Below are positions 1-4,495 of a stretch of DNA of 5,977 nucleotides, piece by piece. Origin of the DNA: an uncultured Clostridia bacterium (lineage in GTDB: Bacteria; Bacillota; Clostridia; Oscillospirales; Ruminococcaceae); NCBI GenBank assembly GCA_945835425.1, contig CAMAJC010000131.1:1-5977 (forward strand). Direction: 5' to 3'. Each line of letters begins with the position of its first letter. Position 1 is the stretch's first letter. The position numbers and the translations under genes were made by a program. The notes under the pieces were generated by a model that had not been told where the DNA came from, did no database searches, and saw only the letters and a list, made by a program, of their open reading frames with translations.

Positions 1-30
1 CCGGACAGCGGTTTTTGGCTTTTTATATGC

Positions 31-687
31 TTAAAACATCCCGATTACATCCAGCAGGCTCTCTGCCTGACCGGACAAAAGCGGCAGCAGCTCCTCATCC
101 GGCGGCGTCAAATCGGGCACCATAATGACATTGCACCCGGCGCGGTAGGCGGACAATACCCCGTTCGGCGAATCTTCCAGCGCTACGCAGTTTTCAGGGC
201 GCTCTCCGATCGCCTCGCAGGCATAGAGATAAACATCCGGCATCGGCTTGCCGTTTTCGACCATCGTGGCACAGACGACCTTATCCAGCAGCTGCCGCAC
301 GCCGATCTGAGTCAGGTACTGCTCGGCACGCTCCTCATCCGTTGCGGTGGCGACGGCGGTGCGGTAGCCGTTGTCCTTAAGCCAGGTAAGCAGCTCCAGG
401 GCGCCCTTTTTCCGCTCGACCCCTTCCCGCTCCAAAATTTCCGCCACCAACTCTTTTCTTCTGGCACGAACCTTCTGGTAATCAAAATCCGGGCCAAGCT
501 CGCCCTGCAGATAGGGCGCGGCAAACTTCCCGGCAAGGCTGCGGATATGGAGCGCCTGCTCCCGCTTCATCGGGAAGCCCATCTCCTGCGCCGCCTGACA
601 CCAGCAGCGGACAAGGTGCTTTTCGGTATCGATCAGCAGGCCGTCCATATCAAAAATAACCGCGTGAACCTCTTTTGGTATGCTCAT
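31..687 (-). CDS. HAD-superfamily hydrolase, beta-phosphoglucomutase/phosphatase-like (218 aa)
   Basis: Cytosolic haloacid dehalogenase-type enzyme that would transfer or remove a phosphoryl group through an aspartyl-phosphate; the substrate cannot be read from sequence. Seen in the protein: motif I FDMDG with the nucleophile Asp13 and acid/base Asp15, a helical cap insert at about residues 20-85 (subclass IA, as in beta-phosphoglucomutase), motif II at VATAT (Thr114), motif III Lys147 in GKPMPD, and motif IV EDSPNG (Glu171-Asp172) for Mg2+. All catalytic residues are present and 218 aa is normal for the family. I chose the ATG at 685-687 because it directly precedes MSIPKEV and has the Shine-Dalgarno AGGGAG 7 bases upstream. 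The same frame stays open further upstream, but only as a shadow of the transporter gene. It is the last gene of a three-gene operon, 2 bases after the transporter stop. No clear terminator is visible in the 30 bases left of it. Family is secure; a phosphatase or a sugar phosphomutase are both possible. Confidence 0.92.
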   Translation of the reverse strand: MSIPKEVHAVIFDMDGLLIDTEKHLVRCWCQAAQEMGFPMKREQALHIRSLAGKFAAPYLQGELGPDFDYQKVRARRKELVAEILEREGVERKKGALELLTWLKDNGYRTAVATATDEERAEQYLTQIGVRQLLDKVVCATMVENGKPMPDVYLYACEAIGERPENCVALEDSPNGVLSAYRAGCNVIMVPDLTPPDEELLPLLSGQAESLLDVIGMF

Positions 688-689
688 TT

Positions 690-1643
690 TTATTCTCCCT
701 TGTTTTCCACATTCGCCGGTGAAGATTGTGGAATACTTTCCTTCCCCGACAACAGGGCAACTGTCACCGCGCCCAGCACCAGCAGGCACCCGGCCGCTTT
801 CCCCGCGGTCATCTCCTCTTTCAGAATCAGCCACCCTGCCAGTACGCTGGTGATCGGCTCCAGCAGGCAGAAGATCGACGCCGTCGTGGCGCCCAGCTCC
901 CGGATGCCCAGCTGCAGCAGCGCAAAGGCAAAAAAGGAGGTGCAGATCGAGACGATAAAGGTGTAAGCCATGGCCTTCGGCGGCAGCAGGAAGTTGATTT
1001 CGCCGATGGGGATATTGACGCAGAGGATCGCCAGAGCGTTGCTGAGCGCCATATAGCAGGAAACCTTGGTCGCGTCCATGTCCTTCAGCGCCGTGTGCTC
1101 CATCCCGGTCAAGAAGCCGGAGTAGGTCATCGACGAGGCAATCGCCAGCACCAGTCCCGGCAGCATCGAGGTAAGACTGCCGCCTGTCAGATCGGCAAAA
1201 AACGCCACCCCAATGACCGCCAGCCCCAGCGCGCAGCACCTTTTTATTCCCAGCTTCTCTTTAAAAACCAGCAGGCTAAGAAGCGCCGTAAAGAGCGGAT
1301 AGAGGAAATGGAGCGTCGTCGCCGTCCCGATGCCGACATAGTCATAGGACGCGTAGAGCATAAAGGTCGTGCTGGCCCTAAAACCCACCCCGATTCCGCA
1401 GAGCAGCAAAAACTCCTTCCGCGTCAGGGAAAAGGGGATTTTCCGCACCGCCATGAGGATCAGCAGCACCGGCACCGCCATCAGATTGCGGTAAAAGGTC
1501 AGGGTTAAAGCGTTGCTGCCCATCTCATAGGTCTTGCTCGCGAGCACCGGCGTGATGCCGAACAGGGAAGCTGAGATACAGGTCATTAGGATGCCTTTGG
1601 CGGTACTGCCGGTGCATTTATACTTAGCCCGATTACTTTGCAT
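690..1643 (-). CDS. EamA/DMT-superfamily transporter (317 aa)
   Basis: Integral membrane protein of the drug/metabolite transporter superfamily, likely an exporter or permease for a small metabolite; the substrate is unknown. The protein has about ten hydrophobic segments, at roughly residues 16-36, 44-65, 77-97, 103-125, 133-150, 159-180, 193-213, 225-243, 252-274 and 281-299. They are arranged as two EamA repeats. Each repeat carries the typical motif near its fourth helix: LHFLYPLFTALLSLLVFKEK in the first half (111-130) and LLEPITSVLAGWLILKEE in the second (260-277). Length is usual for the family. The chosen start, ATG at 1641-1643, has AAGGG 5 bases upstream. An in-frame ATG 8 codons earlier (1667) has a poorer site. 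The start overlaps the end of the upstream methyltransferase gene by 11 bases, which suggests translational coupling. The last codons contain the Shine-Dalgarno of the next gene. Family call is secure, substrate is not. Confidence 0.92.
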   Translation of the reverse strand: MQSNRAKYKCTGSTAKGILMTCISASLFGITPVLASKTYEMGSNALTLTFYRNLMAVPVLLILMAVRKIPFSLTRKEFLLLCGIGVGFRASTTFMLYASYDYVGIGTATTLHFLYPLFTALLSLLVFKEKLGIKRCCALGLAVIGVAFFADLTGGSLTSMLPGLVLAIASSMTYSGFLTGMEHTALKDMDATKVSCYMALSNALAILCVNIPIGEINFLLPPKAMAYTFIVSICTSFFAFALLQLGIRELGATTASIFCLLEPITSVLAGWLILKEEMTAGKAAGCLLVLGAVTVALLSGKESIPQSSPANVENKGE

Positions 1644-3240
1644 AATGACCCTTTTTCTCCGCTGCATGACCAGACTTTTTATCCGAAACGGCTTTCCCCG
1701 ATTTGCCGAACGCCGCGTTGTTTTTGCGGGCAAACTGCGAACGGCGGGACGGACGGGTATGCTTATGAACGGGTGCGTCCGCTTTCTGTTTCGGCGCAGA
1801 TTTTGTTTCCACCGGGGTGGGCTTCGGCGCTTTCGGCTGTACCTTTTCCAGAAGGGCTACATTCTCCACATGATGGGTCCAGGGGAACATATCGACCGGC
1901 TGCATCTTTACGACGCGGTACCCTTTTTTCGCCGTCAGCATCGCCAGATCGCGGGCTTGCGTCTCGGGGTTGCAGGAGATATAGACGATCTTTTCCGGCG
2001 CACAGGTAAGCGCCGCCTGCAAAAACGCCTTGTCCGCTCCGGCTCTCGGCGGGTCCATAAACAGCACGTCCACCTTTTCGCCCAGCTGCGCCAGTTCGGT
2101 CATATATTCGCCTGCGTCGGCGCAGACAAACTCCGCGTTCTTCACGCCGTTGCGGACAGCGTTTTTCTCCGCGTCCGCGACCGCGTCCGGGTTCACTTCG
2201 ACGCCCAGCACCTGCCCGGCCTTCCCGGCAGCAGCCAGCCCGATGGTGCCGATGCCGCAGTAAGCGTCCAGCACCCGCTCTTTCCCGGTCAGCCCGGCAT
2301 ATTCCAGCGCCGTTTGGTAGAGGACTTCCGTCTGGACGGGATTTACCTGATAAAAAGACTTCGGTGAAATCCGGAAGGTCAGCCCGCAGAGGGTGTCCTC
2401 AATGTAGCCGTTTCCGTAGAGCACCTCTTCCCGCTTGCCCAGCAGCAGGTTTGTCTCGCTCTCATTGACGGTGAAAACGACCGTCGTGATCTCCGGATGG
2501 GCGCGGAGGAGCGCTGCCGTAAAGTTTTTCTTGGACGGGAAGATCGGCGTCCCGGCCACCAGTACGACCATGATCTGCCCGGTGGCAAAGCCCCTGCGGA
2601 TGAGGACATGGCGCAGAAATCCGCCGTTTTCCGGCGTCCAGGCGGTCATCTTAAAGGCCGGGAGAAGCTTGCGGATGGTGATGGCGATCTCCGACGCGGT
2701 GCGGTCCTCGATCATGCAGCGGTCGACCGCCGCGATACGCTGCTCACGGGACTGCCAGACGCCCGAGATGATCCGGTGGTTGCGGGTCATGCCGAATGCG
2801 ACCTGCACCTTGTTGCGGTAATGGGTCGGGTCGTCCATGCCGATGATCGGCTGGATGCGGCCAAAAGACCCCAGCAGCTTTTTGACCTGCGCCTGCTTCC
2901 AGCGCAGCCCGTCCTCATAAGGGAGATTCTGCATCTGACAGCCGGAGCACTTTTTCGCAGCCGGACAGCGGGTCGGATTGACAGCGGACGCGCGGTGCTC
3001 CGGCAGACTCTTTTCCCGGAACTGTTCCCGTGCCTGGCGGGTATCCTCTTCGGTCGCGGGGACATACTCATCCTCGTCCTCGTCCTCATCGTCGTCGTCA
3101 AACCAGAGCTCTTCCATCTGCTGACGGCGCTGCTTTCCCGAAAGCTTCGGCTTTGCCACAAAGCGGGCGTAAAACTTTTCCTGCTGCTCCTGCTGCTCCT
3201 GCTTATCCTGCTTAGCCTGCGAAGGCGGTGTTTTCTTCAT
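1633..3240 (-). CDS. rlmD: 23S rRNA (uracil-C5)-methyltransferase, RlmD/TrmA family (535 aa)
   Basis: SAM-dependent enzyme expected to make 5-methyluridine in 23S rRNA (U1939-type position; Firmicutes relatives may also act on U747). Seen: four cysteines that fit the family's [4Fe-4S] set, Cys92, Cys98, Cys101 (same 6/3 spacing as E. coli RlmD) and Cys175; FYQVN at 296-300; SAM motif VLDAYCGIGTIGL at 323-335; DPPRAG at 396-401; nucleophile Cys423 in ISCNPETQARD; and catalytic base Glu459 in HHVENVALL. The core is intact and most likely active. Oddities: the first 90 residues lack a recognisable TRAM RNA-binding domain. They hold a Lys/Gln/Glu repeat (9-20) and an unbroken acidic run (48-58). 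The last 70 residues are Lys/Arg/Ala-rich and disordered-looking, unlike E. coli RlmD, which ends soon after the catalytic Glu. Start: ATG 3238-3240 with AAAGGA 9 bases upstream. First gene of the operon. The family is certain; RlmD versus RlmC/RlmCD specificity is not. Confidence 0.93.
   Translation of the reverse strand: MKKTPPSQAKQDKQEQQEQQEKFYARFVAKPKLSGKQRRQQMEELWFDDDDEDEDEDEYVPATEEDTRQAREQFREKSLPEHRASAVNPTRCPAAKKCSGCQMQNLPYEDGLRWKQAQVKKLLGSFGRIQPIIGMDDPTHYRNKVQVAFGMTRNHRIISGVWQSREQRIAAVDRCMIEDRTASEIAITIRKLLPAFKMTAWTPENGGFLRHVLIRRGFATGQIMVVLVAGTPIFPSKKNFTAALLRAHPEITTVVFTVNESETNLLLGKREEVLYGNGYIEDTLCGLTFRISPKSFYQVNPVQTEVLYQTALEYAGLTGKERVLDAYCGIGTIGLAAAGKAGQVLGVEVNPDAVADAEKNAVRNGVKNAEFVCADAGEYMTELAQLGEKVDVLFMDPPRAGADKAFLQAALTCAPEKIVYISCNPETQARDLAMLTAKKGYRVVKMQPVDMFPWTHHVENVALLEKVQPKAPKPTPVETKSAPKQKADAPVHKHTRPSRRSQFARKNNAAFGKSGKAVSDKKSGHAAEKKGHYAK
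3067..3099 (-). repeat. Simple-sequence tract coding an 11-residue acidic run
   Basis: GAC/GAG/GAT codons encode Asp48-Glu58 of the methyltransferase (four Asp, then alternating Glu and Asp). It sits between the Lys/Gln-rich N-terminus and the iron-sulfur cysteines, where a TRAM domain would be expected in relatives. Confidence 0.75.
3181..3216 (-). repeat. Four tandem 9-base units inside the methyltransferase 5' end
   Basis: On the plus strand the units read ctgctgctc, ctgctgctc, ctgcttatc and ctgcttagc. The first two are identical. The third and fourth keep ctgct and the final c but differ from the first two at two or three internal bases. In the protein they encode AKQ-DKQ-EQQ-EQQ (residues 9-20). 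Because the unit is a multiple of three, gain or loss of copies would keep the frame. Confidence 0.8.
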
Positions 3241-3279
3241 ATGAAAAAATCCTTTCTTTTATACGTTTCAGCGTTTCAC

Positions 3280-3301
3280 AGCTACCAGTATACCATATTT
3301 T
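3280..3301 (-). promoter_or_regulatory. Extended -10 promoter of the rlmD-transporter-HAD operon
   Basis: On the minus strand, AAAATATGGTATACTG contains a TRTG-n extended -10 followed by TATACT (plus-strand 3287-3292). No good -35 is found at 16-18 bases spacing (CTGCCG at 17), which extended -10 promoters tolerate. Transcription would begin near 3280 and leave a leader of about 40 bases. That leader carries two direct copies of TGAAACG (plus-strand 3264-3270 and 3272-3278). The promoter lies downstream of the TetR terminator, so the operon has its own start. It shares 16 identical bases with the tetR promoter. The transcript start is inferred. Confidence 0.65.
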
Positions 3302-3324
3302 CCCCGTTCCGGCAGCATTTTTGC

Positions 3325-3358
3325 AAAAAAATTGCCCTCATCCTTTCGGACAAGAGCA
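3325..3358 (-). terminator. Rho-independent terminator of the TetR gene
   Basis: On the minus strand an 11-bp stem, TGCTCTTGTCC with GGATGAGGGCA (three G-U pairs in the RNA), closes a GAAA tetraloop. It is followed by A and then seven T. The stem begins 7 bases after the TetR stop codon. There is no T-run on the other side, so it works only for minus-strand transcription. It separates the TetR gene from the downstream operon. Confidence 0.88.
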
Positions 3359-3365
3359 CCAAACA

Positions 3366-3938
3366 TCATGCCTTGTAAATCAGAGTAAACACCTGGAAAA
3401 GCAATCCTTCCACATCGGTATAGCCGCCTGTCGCGCTCCAGCTGGACAGTGCGCCCACAAATACGCTCATATAAAGGGTCAGCATCTCATCTGCGTCACT
3501 TTTTTTGATGCTGCCGCTTTCCTGTCCCTCCAAAACAATGGAATGATAGACCTTGAAAAAGTTCGGATCGACCTTCTCGATCTCCTCTTTATAGGTGGGG
3601 TAGATAATGCCGTTGTTGTCCAGATTGACCTTCATCAGGTTTTTCAGAAGGTCGGCTCCCAGCCTGGTGGAGCTGTCGATATAAAAACGGAACAGCCGCC
3701 AGAGCTTATGGAACCCATCCGGGATCCGCAGCATCTCCGTCAGTACATCGGTCATTTCCTCACCTGCAACGATATGGTAATAATCCATCAGCAGGCTTTC
3801 TTTGTAGCGGTAATGATAATAAAAGCTCCCTTTGGTCACATGGCAGGCGTCGCAGATCGATTGTACTGTTACATTTTGGTATCCATCTTTTTTAAACAGG
3901 TCAATTGCGGTGGTAAGCAGCTGTTCTTTGATTTCCAT
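3366..3938 (-). CDS. TetR/AcrR-family transcriptional regulator (190 aa)
   Basis: DNA-binding regulator, normally a dimeric repressor released by a small ligand. The N-terminal TetR_N helix-turn-helix is clear: AIDLFKKDGYQNVTVQSICD at 11-30, then ACHVTKGSFYYHYRYKESLL at 31-50, with the diagnostic KGSFYYHY recognition region. Residues about 55-190 form the helical ligand/dimer domain, which I cannot assign to a subfamily. Start: a GTG at 3945-3947 is in frame, but its bases form the Shine-Dalgarno AGGTGA (plus-strand 3944-3949) placed 5 bases before the ATG at 3936-3938, so the ATG is preferred. It has its own promoter and terminator, and neither neighbour is an obvious efflux or catabolic target. 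Hand counts on sample lines give about 42-58% GC, lower than the roughly 60-70% of flanking genes, so transfer is possible but unproven. Self-regulation is likely by family habit. Confidence 0.93.
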   Translation of the reverse strand: MEIKEQLLTTAIDLFKKDGYQNVTVQSICDACHVTKGSFYYHYRYKESLLMDYYHIVAGEEMTDVLTEMLRIPDGFHKLWRLFRFYIDSSTRLGADLLKNLMKVNLDNNGIIYPTYKEEIEKVDPNFFKVYHSIVLEGQESGSIKKSDADEMLTLYMSVFVGALSSWSATGGYTDVEGLLFQVFTLIYKA

Positions 3939-3943
3939 TCTTT

Positions 3944-3949
3944 TCACCT
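3944..3949 (-). promoter_or_regulatory. Ribosome binding site that decides the TetR start
   Basis: AGGTGA on the minus strand lies 5 bases upstream of ATG 3936-3938. The in-frame GTG at 3945-3947 falls inside this site and has no good site of its own, so it is not the likely start. Confidence 0.75.
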
Positions 3950-3958
3950 ACTGTCCGT

Positions 3959-3978
3959 TCAGGCGGTACACGCCATGA
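3959..3978. promoter_or_regulatory. Inverted repeat in the TetR leader, candidate operator
   Basis: TCA-GGCG-GTACA-CGCC-A-TGA: seven paired bases per arm around a 5-base centre, with one extra A in the right arm. It lies between the predicted transcription start (near 3988) and the Shine-Dalgarno, where TetR proteins often bind to repress themselves. It could equally be a small leader hairpin. Confidence 0.35.
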
Positions 3979-3987
3979 TATTCTTCT

Positions 3988-4022
3988 ACAGATACAGTAT
4001 ACCATATTTTTCTTAATTACAA
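3988..4022 (-). promoter_or_regulatory. Promoter of the TetR gene (extended -10)
   Basis: The minus strand shows TATG-G-TATACT, an extended -10 with TATACT at plus-strand 3996-4001. A possible -35, TTGTAA (4017-4022), sits at a short 15-base spacing. The start would be near 3988, giving a leader of about 50 bases. The block 3995-4010 is identical to 3286-3301 in the operon promoter. Confidence 0.65.
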
Positions 4023-4061
4023 CATCATTTTTCCAAAAAAAACTGAAATTTTATGATTTTT

Positions 4062-4071
4062 GTACAGTTAC
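4062..4071 (+). repeat. 10-base direct repeat, copy 1 (GTACAGTTAC)
   Basis: Identical to 4428-4437. This copy lies on the upstream side of the TetR promoter, about 60 bases from its -10. Confidence 0.45.
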
Positions 4072-4120
4072 CCAGTGTGAAAAGGGAAAAATGGTCGGAC
4101 ACATGATAAAATGACGAAAA

Positions 4121-4172
4121 ATCCCTAAAATCAGCTTATCAAGATATTAAGTCTGTTGCGATTTTGGGGGAT
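4121..4172. other. Long imperfect stem-loop
   Basis: ATCCCTAAAATC (4121-4132) pairs with GATTTTGGGGGAT (4160-4172) over 12 bp, with one bulged G and one G-U pair, around a 27-base loop. Read on the minus strand it is followed by TTTTCG, so it might weakly terminate leftward transcription; on the plus strand there is no T-run. Confidence 0.45.
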
Positions 4173-4191
4173 ATGAGACAGATTATCCTCC
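4166..4191. other. Second hairpin, mutually exclusive with the first
   Basis: GGGGGATA (4166-4173) pairs with TATCCTCC (4184-4191) over 8 bp with one G-U pair and a 10-base loop. It uses the same G-run as the right arm of the 4121-4172 stem, so both cannot form together. No T-run follows. Confidence 0.4.
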
Positions 4192-4427
4192 TACTATTTA
4201 TAACTGAATCTTAAAAAAACATATCCATATCTTATCATCCTATTAAACAGGGAATTACACAAAAGTATGCCGAAATTCATAAAATCACGGCGCAGATATC
4301 CCAAAATTTATCTTTCCGGTAGAAACACCAAAAACTGAACCGTCCCGGATTTATTTTTCTGCGCGGCAGATATGCCTTTTTGAAACCTCCCTCTTGCAAT
4401 TCCGGGCAAAATGTTGGACAATAAAAA

Positions 4428-4437
4428 GTACAGTTAC
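4428..4437 (+). repeat. 10-base direct repeat, copy 2 (GTACAGTTAC)
   Basis: Identical to 4062-4071. This copy overlaps the predicted -35 of the rsmF promoter (4433-4438), so a protein bound here would affect that gene. Confidence 0.45.
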
Positions 4438-4460
4438 AGAAGGGCAAATAATCCTATAAG
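4433..4460 (+). promoter_or_regulatory. Promoter of the RsmF-like gene
   Basis: GTTACA (4433-4438, four of six consensus bases) and TATAAG (4455-4460, five of six) are 16 bases apart. Transcription would start near 4467, giving a leader of about 29 bases that includes the ribosome binding site. The surrounding run of TATA-like sequence leaves other -10 choices open, for example 4471-4476. Confidence 0.5.
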
Positions 4461-4495
4461 TATAAACATATATAAATATACGGAAAGGAATATAT

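Larger units (their letters stand above)
4023..4432. other. AT-rich gene-free intergenic stretch
   Basis: About 410 bases with no credible coding region on either strand. GC is low (16 of 60 on the line from 4201) against 60-70% in nearby genes. It contains two overlapping hairpins (4121-4191), a small TCTGC-GCG-GCAGA hairpin (4358-4370), a GGCA-GATA-TGCC-TTTTT weak hairpin just after, and separated CCCGGA/TCCGGG arms (4344-4349, 4401-4406). It also holds the first copy of a 10-base repeat whose second copy overlaps the rsmF promoter. I recognise no riboswitch or small RNA family. Its likely role is a spacer with control signals between divergent genes. Confidence 0.6.

Noticed and set aside
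1..30. Terminator after the HAD gene
   Set aside because: The 30 bases left in the window show no stable hairpin; the operon may continue beyond the edge.
688..1239. Upstream extension of the HAD reading frame on the minus strand to a 402-residue protein
   Set aside because: The extra 184 residues are antisense-free frame-shift shadow of the EamA transporter, with Gly/Arg/Asp-rich low-complexity composition. The true start has a good ribosome site at 685-687.
726..1508. 260-codon open frame on the plus strand
   Set aside because: It is opposite the transporter gene and has Arg/Gln/His-rich composition typical of antisense shadows in GC-rich DNA.
1534..3378. Two long plus-strand open frames (277 and 293 codons) opposite the methyltransferase
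   Set aside because: They are antisense to a gene with every family motif intact. Composition is Arg/Leu-rich and no domain is recognisable.
3228..4016. 262-codon plus-strand open frame opposite the TetR gene
   Set aside because: Shadow of the TetR gene. It runs through the terminator and both promoters and has no recognisable domain.
4091..4114. Seven-codon mini-ORF (MVGHMIK) with an AAAAGGG site upstream
   Set aside because: Too short to support, no promoter found for it, and it does not lead into a gene.
4358..4380. Possible plus-strand terminator (GGCA-GATA-TGCC then T-run)
   Set aside because: The stem has only four pairs and no plus-strand gene lies upstream to terminate.
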